Shown here piece by piece: positions 32,076 to 40,900 of a stretch of DNA of 47,655 nucleotides. Location: contig CAZKCI010000075.1 of the NCBI GenBank assembly GCA_964551475.1, positions 1 to 47,655 on the forward strand, written 5' to 3'. The position numbers were made by a program, and so were the translations under genes. Source of the stretch: CAZKCI01 sp964551475. GTDB taxonomy: Bacteria; Auribacterota; Erginobacteria; Erginobacterales; CAZKCI01. Under the pieces are notes generated by a model. That model searched no databases. It was not told the DNA's origin and saw only the letters and a list, made by a program, of their open reading frames with translations. Numbering within the stretch: the stretch's first letter is position 1; every line of letters starts with the position of its first letter.

Positions 32076-32848
32076 TCCTTGACCAACAAACGCCGGCAAG
32101 CGGGAGCGGGAAGTGGCTTTTTCTTCCTCCCGGCTCTCCTCCCTCGGTCCCCTGGGGTATCGCCGCGGCGGCGCGGACGGCGGTCGCGTTCGCCGTTCTT
32201 TTGGCCGCTTTCATGGTCCTGGAAGGCTGGTTGGTCAGCGCCTTCCCCCCAGGGAAGGCGGAACCCTCCCGGGCGTATCTGTTCGTCATCAACATCTGCG
32301 TTCAGAACGCGCTGGCTCTCCTCCTGGTCGGCCGCGTCGCCCGCCGCTCCGGTTTCTCCTTCTCCTTCCTTCCCCCCGCGGCGACCGCCCGGGCCGAGTT
32401 CGGTCAAGCTTTCAGGGCATATGCATCGGTTCTCCCCGCGCTCCTCCTCCTCCTGGGCCTTTCTTCCCTCCTCAACCGCTGGCTCGGAATCCGTCCCTCG
32501 CCCCAGCCTTTGGTCGGTTATGTCCTCGGTCGGGGAGGGGTCGGCCCGGCCGTCCTCCTGGTCGGCGCGGGCGTCGTCCTCGCTCCTCTGGCGGAGGAGA
32601 TCGTTTTTCGGGGGTTCCTTTACCCGGCCTTGCGGAAGCGTTTCTCCGCCGCCGCGGCGATCGTCATCTCCTCCGCCTTTTTCGCCCTCCTTCACTTCGA
32701 TCCCTATTCCTGGCCGGTCATCGCCGGCCTGGGGGTGTTCCTGGCCTGGGTTTACGAAAGGACGGGGCGTCTTTCCACCTGCGTATTAATCCACGCGATC
32801 CACAACTCTCTCTTCCTTGCCTATGCTCTGATCAGGGCGGCGCTCTGA
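32033..32848 (+). CDS. CPBP-family intramembrane metalloprotease
   Basis: Polytopic membrane protein of the CAAX-protease/bacteriocin-processing family. The catalytic motifs are APLAEEIVFRGFLYPALRKR (EExxxR), ALLHFDPYSW and HAIHNSLF. Six or more hydrophobic helices are visible, such as AVAFAVLLAAFMVLEGW and SVLPALLLLLGLSSLL. The start is uncertain: GTG 32033 and TTG 32048 lie inside a TGAACC/TTGATC repeat run, whose translation (NREPLIFGAFDLLILDQQ) is not family-like. The real start may be near 32140-32180. Substrate unknown. Confidence 0.8.
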   Translation: MNREPLIFGAFDLLILDQQTPASGSGKWLFLPPGSPPSVPWGIAAAARTAVAFAVLLAAFMVLEGWLVSAFPPGKAEPSRAYLFVINICVQNALALLLVGRVARRSGFSFSFLPPAATARAEFGQAFRAYASVLPALLLLLGLSSLLNRWLGIRPSPQPLVGYVLGRGGVGPAVLLVGAGVVLAPLAEEIVFRGFLYPALRKRFSAAAAIVISSAFFALLHFDPYSWPVIAGLGVFLAWVYERTGRLSTCVLIHAIHNSLFLAYALIRAAL

Positions 32849-32869
32849 GCGGCACCTTCGCGGCCGGTC

Positions 32870-32976
32870 TATGGACGATATGGACGGTATGGACGGTATG
32901 GACGAGATGGACATTATGGACAGGGGCCCGGCCGGCTTTTGTCCATAGCGTCCATACTGTCCATTTCGTCCATGGC
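32870..32976. repeat. Inverted 9-mer array (TATGGACGR / GTCCATNNN)
   Basis: Six contiguous 9-nt units of TATGGACGR type (32870-32923) and four contiguous 9-nt units of GTCCATNNN type (32941-32976) flank a 17-nt GC-rich spacer. The two arms share the same core, GTCCAT being the reverse complement of ATGGAC. The full transcript would fold into a long hairpin upstream of mtnA. Confidence 0.92.
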
Positions 32977-33051
32977 CACTGCCGTCTTGTCTCACCGGCC
33001 CGTTTCCTGCTATCTTCCGGTCGGCGTGGCCATGGCGCGAAGGGGAAAAGA

Positions 33052-34122
33052 ATGAAGACGAACGAAATCAAGACGGTGGAATGGCATGACGGGGCGGTGC
33101 GGATCATCGATCAGACCCGGCTCCCCGGCGACTATATTCTCCTGGACCTGAAGACCAAGGAGGAGATGTGGCGGGCGATCCGCGAGCTCAAGGTGCGCGG
33201 GGCTCCCGCCATCGGCATCGCGGCGGCGATGGGTCTGGCCGCCGAGATGAACCGTTCCCCGGCCGTTGATTGCGGCGCCTTTCTCGCGGAGCTCCAGCGG
33301 GCCGCCGACTACCTCGCTTCCTCCCGCCCGACCGCGGTCAACCTCTTTTGGGCTCTGGAGCGGATGCAGCGTGCCGCCGCCGCTCTCAAAAACCGGCCGA
33401 TCCCGGAGATCAAGCGGCGGCTGGTCGCCGAGGGTCAGGCGATCTTCGACGAGGACCGGGCGATGTGCCGGGCGATCGGGGAGGCGGGCGACGCCCTGAT
33501 CCAGGACGGCGACGGCATCCTCACCCACTGCAACGCGGGGGGGCTCGCCACCTCCGGATTCGGAACGGCCCTGGCCCCGGTCTATGTCGCCCAGGAGAAG
33601 GGGAAGCGGGTCCGGGTCTATTCCGACGAGACCCGTCCGCTCCTCCAGGGGGCGCGCCTCACCCTCTGGGAGCTCCAGCACGTGGGCGTCGACGTCACCA
33701 TGATCTGCGACAACATGGCGGCGGTGGTGATGAAACAGGGGAAGATCCAGCTGGTGATCACCGGGGCGGATCGGGTGGCCGCCAACGGCGACGCCGCGAA
33801 CAAGATCGGGACCTACGGGGTGGCCCTTCTCGCCCGCGCTCACGGGATACCCTTCTACATGGCCTGGCCTTCCTCCACGCTCGACCTCTCGCTCGCGGAC
33901 GGAGACGACATCCCGATCGAAGAGAGGGGGGCGGACGAGCTCACCTGCTTCGGGGGAATGCGGGTGGCCCCGGCGGGGATCAAGGCCTACTGCCCCGCCT
34001 TCGACGTCACCCCCCACGAGCTGATCGCCGCCTTCGTCACCGAGCGGGGTGTGATCCGGCCGCCGTTCGCTCAGAGCCTCCGCCAGTTCGCCCGCCCCGG
34101 CTCGTATAAGTCCACGAATTGA
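33052..34122 (+). CDS. mtnA: S-methyl-5-thioribose-1-phosphate isomerase
   Basis: Methionine salvage isomerase of MTR-1-P to MTRu-1-P. RGAPAIGIAAAMGL, catalytic C160 in LTHCNAGGLATSGFGTAL and D240 in ITGADRVAANGDAANKIGTY sit at the positions known for the family; IPIEERGADELTCFGG is the late block. 356 residues. AAGGGG precedes ATG 33052, and the longer upstream frame is a shadow. No other salvage gene is adjacent. The cNMP-binding gene starts 6 nt after its stop. Confidence 0.95.
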   Translation: MKTNEIKTVEWHDGAVRIIDQTRLPGDYILLDLKTKEEMWRAIRELKVRGAPAIGIAAAMGLAAEMNRSPAVDCGAFLAELQRAADYLASSRPTAVNLFWALERMQRAAAALKNRPIPEIKRRLVAEGQAIFDEDRAMCRAIGEAGDALIQDGDGILTHCNAGGLATSGFGTALAPVYVAQEKGKRVRVYSDETRPLLQGARLTLWELQHVGVDVTMICDNMAAVVMKQGKIQLVITGADRVAANGDAANKIGTYGVALLARAHGIPFYMAWPSSTLDLSLADGDDIPIEERGADELTCFGGMRVAPAGIKAYCPAFDVTPHELIAAFVTERGVIRPPFAQSLRQFARPGSYKSTN

Positions 34123-34127
34123 CGCGA

Positions 34128-34598
34128 ATGAACCTGGACAAAGTCATCGGACACTCGCTTCTGGCCGGCCTCTCCGGGCGATCCCTGGAGATGGTCTGTT
34201 CCCGCTTCCAGGAAAAGCGCTTTCGGAAAGGGGAGGAGATCGTACGGGAGGGAGAAGCGGGCGACGCCCTCTACTTCATCGCCGAGGGAACGGCGGAGGT
34301 GCTCAAACGGGACGAGTTCCTGAACAAGATGAAGCCCAAGCGGATTGCTTTGCTGCGGACCGGGGACACCTTCGGGGAGATGGCCCTGATCGACCGGGAA
34401 CCGCGTTCGGCCACGGTGCGGGCGGCGGAGGATGCCGTCGTGATGAGGTATTCGCGCGACGACTTCGACGCGTTGGTCGGAAGCGATCCCGCGACCCACG
34501 CCGTCGTCGTCTCCAACCTGGCCCGGGCGATCAGCCGGAGGCTGCGGACCATGGACGCCAGGTTCGTCGATGCCCTGTTTTCGCTGGAGCGAAAATAA
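34128..34598 (+). CDS. Cyclic-nucleotide-binding domain protein
   Basis: 156-residue single cNMP-binding (Crp-like beta-roll) domain: RKGEEIVREGEAGDALYFIAEG, then GDTFGEMALIDREPRSATVRA, the phosphate-binding cassette with conserved Glu and Arg. The last about 40 residues form a helix and end FVDALFSLERK, without a winged-helix DNA-binding domain. So it is a sensor that acts by protein contact, or a regulator lacking an output. ATG 34128 is 5 nt after the mtnA stop. Confidence 0.88.
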   Translation: MNLDKVIGHSLLAGLSGRSLEMVCSRFQEKRFRKGEEIVREGEAGDALYFIAEGTAEVLKRDEFLNKMKPKRIALLRTGDTFGEMALIDREPRSATVRAAEDAVVMRYSRDDFDALVGSDPATHAVVVSNLARAISRRLRTMDARFVDALFSLERK

Positions 34599-34649
34599 GG
34601 TTGCGTGAGGTTACGGAATAGCCGGCACTAAACAATCGGGGAGGAAGCT

Positions 34650-35189
34650 ATGGCTAAGATTATGATTATGGCGGCGATCGGATGGGCGCTGTCCGCGCCC
34701 CTTTTCGCCTCCGATGTCCGGGAGGTGGACTGGGGGATGACCAAGGAAGAGGTGATGGCCAAGGAGGCGGGCGCTCCCTTGATCAACAACCAGGTCAAGC
34801 CCGAGGTCGATCAGATGCTCGGCCTGCGCTATAGCGGCGCCATCGGGGATATCCCGGCGACGATCAACTTCTATTTCACCGGGGGCAAGCTGATGCGGGT
34901 GGAGTATGAGGTCAAGACCAATGTCTTCACGGCGGGGAAGAACTACTACCCCACCCTGAAGAACTCCCTGGTGGACAAGTACGGGAATCCCGCCGCCGAC
35001 GCTAAGGAGATGTCCAAGGACGCCGTCTTCTCCCGTCTGCTGGGATGGAAAACGGTCTGGAAAACGGAGCGGACGACGGTTCTCCTCTACAAAAAAGAGC
35101 CGGAGGGGACGGTCAAGCTCACCTACACCTCCGCCGCCTACCAGGCGCCGGCGCCGCCCGCGTCCCGGCCTCTCTCCAAGGATTTATAA
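34650..35189 (+). CDS. Exported protein of unknown function
   Basis: 179 residues with a signal peptide (MIMAAIGWALSAPLFAS). The mature start DVREVDWGMTKEEVMAKEAG has the xxWGMTxxEV pattern seen in several uncharacterised exported families. The middle (TINFYFTGGKLMRVEYEVKT, YYPTLKNSLVDKYGNPAAD) suggests an alternating beta/alpha fold. GGGGAGGAAG is a strong SD before ATG 34650. No function can be assigned. Confidence 0.7.
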   Translation: MAKIMIMAAIGWALSAPLFASDVREVDWGMTKEEVMAKEAGAPLINNQVKPEVDQMLGLRYSGAIGDIPATINFYFTGGKLMRVEYEVKTNVFTAGKNYYPTLKNSLVDKYGNPAADAKEMSKDAVFSRLLGWKTVWKTERTTVLLYKKEPEGTVKLTYTSAAYQAPAPPASRPLSKDL

Positions 35190-35205
35190 TTTTTCCGAGC
35201 CGGAA

Positions 35206-35234
35206 GTCATTGCCGGCGAAGCGAAGCAATCCCG
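35206..35234. repeat. Dispersed GTCATTGC/GAAGCAATC element
   Basis: GTCATTGC (35206-35213) and GAAGCAATC (35223-35231) form the two ends of a short imperfect palindrome with GCGAAGC in the middle. Elements of this form are widespread intergenic repeats in unrelated bacteria. One copy is visible in this window. Confidence 0.5.
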
Positions 35235-35260
35235 CGAATATTCAGTCGGAGGAATCCATC

Positions 35261-35593
35261 ATGCGGATCATAACTCTGATTGTCGTCCCTCTGTTCGCCG
35301 TCATCCTCGCCGGCTGCGGGCCGAAGAAGGAAAAACCCCCGCCGCCGGCGGGCAAGGCCTTCACCGCGGAGGTGGAGGTGGTGGATATCCTGGAGCCCGG
35401 ACGCATCGAATGCGCGCGTCTGCTCCCGGAAGGCGGGCCGATGACCGTCCGCGCCACCGGGAACTTTCCGGAATCCATGAAGCGCTCCGACTTCATCGAG
35501 CTGAGGGGGACCATGACCAACTGCCAGCAGATCAAGGAGGTCCTCTTTATCGACCTGGTGGACGCCGAAGTCGTCCGCACCATCCGGCGCTGA
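35261..35593 (+). CDS. Small lipoprotein, unknown function
   Basis: 110 residues. Lipobox VILAGC gives a lipidated Cys at about residue 19, followed by a charged and Pro-rich linker (GPKKEKPPPPAGKAF). The folded part (AEVEVVDILEPGRIECARLL and RSDFIELRGTMTNCQQIKEV) looks like a small OB-like beta-barrel; this is a guess. SD GGAGGAA precedes ATG 35261. Probably outer- or inner-membrane anchored. Confidence 0.7.
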   Translation: MRIITLIVVPLFAVILAGCGPKKEKPPPPAGKAFTAEVEVVDILEPGRIECARLLPEGGPMTVRATGNFPESMKRSDFIELRGTMTNCQQIKEVLFIDLVDAEVVRTIRR

Positions 35594-35643
35594 TCGTCCG
35601 CCGCGGCGTTCCGACTGGCCGCGTCCTGCGGGCCGGTTCTCCA

Positions 35644-35666
35644 TTTTTCCCGCGCCGCGGGAAAAA
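35644..35666. promoter_or_regulatory. 11-bp inverted repeat upstream of the cytidine deaminase gene
   Basis: TTTTTCCCGCG and its exact complement are separated by one base. The order is T-run, GC stem, A-run, which is the reverse of an intrinsic terminator, and the near-absence of a loop disfavours RNA folding. A dimeric regulator site is more likely. It lies 32 nt upstream of a TAGACT -10-like box (35699-35704), which is 6 nt before the ATG. Confidence 0.45.
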
Positions 35667-35710
35667 CAAAAATGCTGGCCGTTCCGGTGCCCAGCGGATA
35701 GACTGCAATC

Positions 35711-36562
35711 ATGAAAAGGCAAGCGGCGGCGGAAGCGGTCCGGGAGTGCGGTTTCGTCCCCGCCGCCCAGGCCGCGGAACTGGCCGGGGAGCGGGGAAAG
35801 AGCGCGGAAGATCTGCTTCTCGACTTCCTGGAAACCGCCTCCGGTTTCGCCGAACCCCCGATCTCCCGTTTCCGTGTCGGCGCGGTCGCCCTGGGCAAGA
35901 GCGGCAACCTCTACCTGGGCGCCAACATCGAGTTTTTGGGGGAGGCCCTGACCTTCGATATCCACGCCGAGCAGGCGGCGGCCGTCAACGCCTGGACCCA
36001 CGGGGAGAAGGGGCTCTCGGCGATCGCCGTCACCGCCGCTCCCTGCGGCCACTGCCGCCAGTTTCTGAACGAATTGCCGGGGGCGTCCTCCATCCGCTGT
36101 CTTCTCCCCGGCCGTCCCGCCCGTCTGCTCTCAGAGCTTCTCCCCGATTCCTTCGGGCCGAAGGATCTCGGCGTCTCCTCCGCCTTGATGGAGGCGCAGG
36201 ACCATCGCCTGTCCCTGGCCTCTCCCGCGCCGGATCCGCTGGTGGCGGCGGCCCTGGCGGCGGCCAACATGTCCTATGCGCCCTATACCCGGGCCTTCTC
36301 CGGTGTCGCCCTCTCCACCGCGCGGGGACGGATTTTTCCGGGGCCTTACGCCGAGAACGCCGCCTTCAATCCCTCCCTGCCGCCCCTGGAATCGGCCCTG
36401 GTCGGACTCAGGATCTGCGGCGGGCGCTACGAGGAGATCCGCCGGGCGGTCCTGGTCGAAAGTGAAGGGGCCGCCACCAGCCAGGTCTGCGCCACCCGGG
36501 CCGTCCTGGAATCGATCGCACCCTCCGTCCGCCTGGAGGTCCATCTCGCGAGGGGAAAATAG
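35711..36562 (+). CDS. cdd: Cytidine deaminase (large, dimeric type)
   Basis: Zn-dependent conversion of cytidine/deoxycytidine to uridine. The zinc site is H85 with catalytic E87 (DIHAEQAAAVNAW) and C112, C115 (PCGHCRQFLNEL). A second, catalytically empty repeat follows (VAAALAAANMSYAPYTRAFS, PYAENAAFNPSLPPLESAL), as in the E. coli enzyme. 283 residues fit that class. Start ATG 35711 has no SD and sits 6 nt after TAGACT. With the DPD-like enzyme it could be part of pyrimidine turnover. Confidence 0.93.
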   Translation: MKRQAAAEAVRECGFVPAAQAAELAGERGKSAEDLLLDFLETASGFAEPPISRFRVGAVALGKSGNLYLGANIEFLGEALTFDIHAEQAAAVNAWTHGEKGLSAIAVTAAPCGHCRQFLNELPGASSIRCLLPGRPARLLSELLPDSFGPKDLGVSSALMEAQDHRLSLASPAPDPLVAAALAAANMSYAPYTRAFSGVALSTARGRIFPGPYAENAAFNPSLPPLESALVGLRICGGRYEEIRRAVLVESEGAATSQVCATRAVLESIAPSVRLEVHLARGK

Positions 36563-36565
36563 GTT

Positions 36566-36732
36566 AAACGGTTCAATGGTTCACGGTTCAACGGTTCAAA
36601 GGTCGAACAATATATGAGACCGCTGAACCGTAAACCGCTGAACCCTTGAACCGTGAACCGCTGAACCCTTGAACCGTGAACCGCTGAACCGTGAACCGTT
36701 AAACCGCTGAACCGCTGAACCGCTGAACCTTT
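36566..36732. repeat. Large facing GGTTCA / TGAACCG array
   Basis: The left part (to about 36605) holds GGTTCAAY-type units. The right part (from about 36619) holds about thirteen TGAACCGC, TGAACCG and TTGAACCN units with 7- and 8-nt steps. It fills the 176-bp gap between the cytidine deaminase and ATP-grasp genes and is the largest array in the window. The arms are complementary. No gene is present. Confidence 0.92.
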
Positions 36733-36738
36733 TCATTC

Positions 36739-37827
36739 ATGACCCATTCTGCGAACAACCGGAACAAGATCAAGCGCGTGGCCGTCCTCTACACCCGTCT
36801 TCCCGACGAGACGACCGACGACCAGCAGGATATCCTCGACTATGTGGACTCCGTCTCGGCCACCCTCCAGGAGATCGGCTACGAGCCGGTTCCGGTCCCG
36901 GCCACGCTCGACTTGGCCGATCTCGTCCTCCGCCTCAAGGAGATGAAACCCGTCTTCGCCTTCAACCTGGTCGACGCGATCCACGAGCACGACCAGCTTC
37001 TGTCCCTGGTCCCCTCGGTCCTGGAGGCCTTCCGCATCCCGTCCACCGGCGTCAACGCCCGGGGGAACTTCCTCACCACCGACAAGATCCTGGCCAAGGA
37101 GATCCTGGGACTGGCCGGGATCGCCACGCCGGCCTGGCAGAGGTGCGACGACGTCGCCGCCCGCGGTCCGCGGCTGCCCCTGCCCTGCATCATCAAGCCG
37201 GTCTGGTACGACGCCTCCTTCGGGATGGACGAGAAGGCCATCTGCCGGACGGCCGAGGATCTCTCCGGGAAGGTCGCCGCCGTGCCGTTCCGGGAGCGGG
37301 ACTCCTTCTTCGCCGAGGAGTTCATCGACGGCCGCGAGTTCAACCTTTCGGTGCTGGCCCGGGAGGACGGCGTCCATGTTCTCCCCCCGGCCGAGATGCT
37401 CTTCGTCGACTACCCGCCGGGCAAGCCCAAGATCGTGGACTTCAAGGCGAAATGGGACCCCGATTCCTTCGAGTTCACCCACACCTCGCGCCGCTTCGAC
37501 TTTACCGGGGAGGACCAGAAGCTCCTGGAGGAATTGAAAAGCATCTCGCTCAAGTCCTGGGAGGTCTTCGGCCTGACCGGCTACGCGCGGGTGGACTTCC
37601 GGATCGACCGGGCGGGGAAGCCCTGGGTGCTGGAGATCAACGCCAACCCCTGCATTTCGCCCGACGCCGGCTTCATCGCCGCCGCGGAGAAGGCGGGTCT
37701 GAACTACGCTCAGACAATCAAGGCGATTGTGGATGACACACTGCGCCGGGAGGCCCGCCGCAACGGCGGCGACGAGCACAAAGCCCGCCGCCGCGCCCGC
37801 CGCCGTGTTCTGGACAAGAAGAGGTAA
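36739..37827 (+). CDS. ATP-grasp ligase, D-Ala-D-Ala ligase-like
   Basis: 362-residue ATP-grasp protein. The central and C-terminal parts match the Ddl fold: TGVNARGNFLTTDKILAKEI, PCIIKPVWYDASFGMDEKAI (ATP lid), FFAEEFIDGREFNLSVLARE and the metal-binding end YARVDFRIDRAGKPWVLEIN with NANPCISPDAGF. The N-terminus (RVAVLYTRLPDETTDDQQDI) lacks the GGxSxEr motif of true Ddl, so another amino-acid or peptide ligase is possible. The C-terminal tail is very basic. It follows a repeat array and has no SD. Confidence 0.78.
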   Translation: MTHSANNRNKIKRVAVLYTRLPDETTDDQQDILDYVDSVSATLQEIGYEPVPVPATLDLADLVLRLKEMKPVFAFNLVDAIHEHDQLLSLVPSVLEAFRIPSTGVNARGNFLTTDKILAKEILGLAGIATPAWQRCDDVAARGPRLPLPCIIKPVWYDASFGMDEKAICRTAEDLSGKVAAVPFRERDSFFAEEFIDGREFNLSVLAREDGVHVLPPAEMLFVDYPPGKPKIVDFKAKWDPDSFEFTHTSRRFDFTGEDQKLLEELKSISLKSWEVFGLTGYARVDFRIDRAGKPWVLEINANPCISPDAGFIAAAEKAGLNYAQTIKAIVDDTLRREARRNGGDEHKARRRARRRVLDKKR

Positions 37828-37931
37828 GGTTTTAGAGTTGTTGCCTTTTGCCTCGCTATCCCCTATCCCCCACGGAAAAGCTACCCACGCAAAACGGAAG
37901 AGCGCCCCCTTATCTTCCTCCCAGACTGTTT

Positions 37932-40900
37932 TTACCGCGTAACCGGAATGTCTCCCGTCCCTCCGAAGTACACCCGCGTAAGGTTCCGGGCTGACCACAT
38001 ACCGGTGGATTCCCGGAAGATGGCGAGATCGTCAGTCCCATCCCCGTTGAAGTCGCCGGGACGCGGATAGTCGAAACAGTTGCCGAAATACATGCGGGTC
38101 AGGTCCCGCAAGCCCCACATCCCCGAGCAGGGGCGGAATATCCCGAAAGACCTCATCCCCGCGCCGGTATAGTCCCCAGGAACCGGCCAGTCGGTGGAAG
38201 CGCCGAAGTAGAACCGGGTGAGGTTGTGGACCAGCCACTGGCCGGAAGAGACGCGATAGAGGCCGCCGGCCGCCGTCCCGTCGCCGGTGTAGTTCCCCGG
38301 AATCGGCCAGTCTCCGTTCGCGCCGAAGTAGAAACGGGTGAGGAAACGGATCGACCAGATCCCCCCGTTCTCGCGGAAGATTCCGATGTCGCAAGACCCG
38401 TCTCCGTCGTAGTCCCCGGGCGCGGCGCGGTCGTGGAGTCCCCCGAAGTAGGCGCGGGAGAGTCCGACGATCGACCAGAGCCCTGTTGCTGCCCGGTAGA
38501 TGGCGATATCCGCCGTCCCGTCTCCGTCATAGTCGCCGGGGGCGATCTGGTCCGTAGAGTTCCCGAAATACAGGCGCGTGATGTTGCGCACTGACCACAG
38601 TCCGGCAGAGGACCGGAAGATGGCAAAATCGGCCGCCGCATCGCCATCGTAGTCGCCTGACTGGATCACCGCGTGCTCCGGCACGACGGACGGGCCGCAG
38701 GTGGGCGTGGGCGATGGAGTCGGCGTTCGCGAAGGAGTGACGCTTGGACTGGGAGTCGCTGTCGGAGTCGGTATTGAACTGGGGGTTGTAGAAGGAGACG
38801 GAGAGGCCGTTGGCGGAGGAGACGGAGTCCTGGATGGTGTCGCCCCTGGAGTGGGACTCGGTGTCGGTGTCGGGGAAGGTGTCGGAGTAGGCGTGGTTTC
38901 CGGGCTGGGAGATGACGTGGCTGACGGCGCGGGCGATGCGGTTGCGGATGGGCTGGGTGTCGGTGACGGCGTCGGTGTCCGGTAGCCTTCCGGCGTGGGG
39001 GACGGAGTGGTCAGGCGGCAGACCCAGGAGAGCTTGGTGACGAATCCGTCGTAGGCCGTTCCGGAACCGCCCCAGGTCGCCTGGTAGGCGTTGAGGATGG
39101 GGAAATTCGATGAGAGGGTCATCCCGGCGAGATAAGCGTTCTCCGCCGAATCCCCAGAGATCGCCTTCCCTTCATCATACCCATAACCTCCCAGGAAGGT
39201 CGAAAAGACCAGGATCGGCCCCGAGAACCGTGCGACGAAGGCGTCGTAGTTGCCGGCAAAAGCCCCTTGGCAGGCGGAGCGGGTAGGAAAGTTGGGGGAG
39301 GCGGTCAGGCCGGTCAGGTAGAGGTTGTCGCAGGAGTCCAGGGCGATCCCGTTGGCGCAATCCGTGCTGTAGCCGCCCAGGTAGGTAGAGTAGAGAAGGC
39401 TTTCGCCCGACGAGGAAACCTCGGCGACAAAGGCGTCGTAGTCACCCGCAATGCTGGCTTGGTAGGCCCGGATGGTCGGGAAGTCGGACGACCGGGTTTT
39501 GCCGGCCAGCAGGGGCCGCTGGTTCGTATCGAGGGCGATGCCGTAGGCGATGTCGATATTGGTGCCGCCCAGGAAGCTGGAATACAGCAGGACCGACCCC
39601 GAGGAATCTAGCGCGGCCAGGAAAGCGTCCTGGGTGCCCAGGAGGCTCGACTGGAAGGAGCGGATGGTCGGGAAGTCGTTGGAGAGGGTATGGCCTCCGA
39701 GATAAACATGCCCGACCGTGTCGATCGCCACGCCGTTGGCTTGATCGTCAAGGGTCCCGCCGAGGTAGGTGGAGAACTCCAGCGAGGACCCGGAGGAGGA
39801 GAATCGGGTGGCAAAGGCATCGCCGCGCAACCCCGAGCTCGTTTTAGTGGATTGATAGGGGTTTTGGACGGGGAAGTCCGATGATTGGGCATACCCGGCG
39901 AGAACGACCCTCTGTTCGGCGTCGATCTCGAGCCCTAGCCCCTTGTCTCCCGCGTTTCCGCCCAGGAAGGTGGAGAAGACGAGGGCTGAGCCGGAAGAGG
40001 ACAATTTCGTGATGAAGGCGTCGGCATAGAGCCCGGCGGGTCTGCAGAGGCTGGCCTGATAAGCGTTAGCGGTCGGGAAGTCATCCGACTGGGTATCTCC
40101 GACCAGGTAGGGATGCAGTTCGGAATCCAAGCGGACCGCTCGTCCGCTTTCTTCGCTGGTCCCGCCCAGGAAGGTAGAAAAGATGAGCGAAGAACCCGAG
40201 GGGGAAAGGGCGGTGAGGAAAACATCCAGGGACGCGGGGCTGACCGCTCGCGTGGATTGATAGGGGTTCAGGGTCGGGAAAGCGGTCGACCAGGTAGCCC
40301 CGGTCACGTACGCCTCGCCCCCCGGTCCGACGGCTAGGGCGTATGCGGCATCGACCGGGTTGCCTCCGCCCAGGTAGGTCGAGTAGGCGAGGGAAAGGGA
40401 ACAGACCAGGTTGACGGGGGTGGGGACCGGCGAGGGGGAAGGGGTCGCCGTAGGGGTCGGGCTGGGACTGCTTGAAGGGCTGGCGCTCGGAGTCGGGCTG
40501 GGGCTGGACGAGGGACTGGCGCTGGGTTTCGGGCTCGGGGTCGGAGTGAGATAACCCTCGGGGGTGGGGGAGGAAGAGGGAGTCGGGGTCGCGGTTGGAC
40601 TCGCGCTGGGGGTGGGGCTCGCTGTCGGCGACGGCGTCGGGGTGAGATAGCCTTCCGGAGTGGGCGATGGTGTCGGGCTGGGGTTGGCCGTTGGGCTCGG
40701 CGTCGGGGTGAGATAGCCCTCGGGTGTCGGCGTCGGGGTGATCTGATAGCAGGTCAAAGCGAGTTTGCTGACGAAGCCGTCGAGAGCGGTGCCGGATCCG
40801 CCCCAAGCCGCTTGATAAGCGTGGAACGTGGGAAAATTCGAGGAGAGGGTTTGTCCGGCGATATAGCAGTCGGTCGCTCCGGCCGCCACCCCCTTGCCTT

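Noticed and set aside
32113..33051. N-terminal extension of MtnA by 313 codons
   Set aside because: The extension is the out-of-frame shadow of the CPBP gene plus the 9-mer array; mtnA has a clear SD and start at 33052 and its catalytic residues then fall at the family positions 160 and 240.
36566..36732. Possible CRISPR array
   Set aside because: Units are 7-8 nt with no unique spacers of 25-40 nt, and no cas genes are present.
37932..38000. C-terminal sorting signal on the giant protein
   Set aside because: The protein ends in a complete FG-GAP-like repeat (IPVTR). No LPXTG, PEP-CTERM or T9SS-type tail is present.
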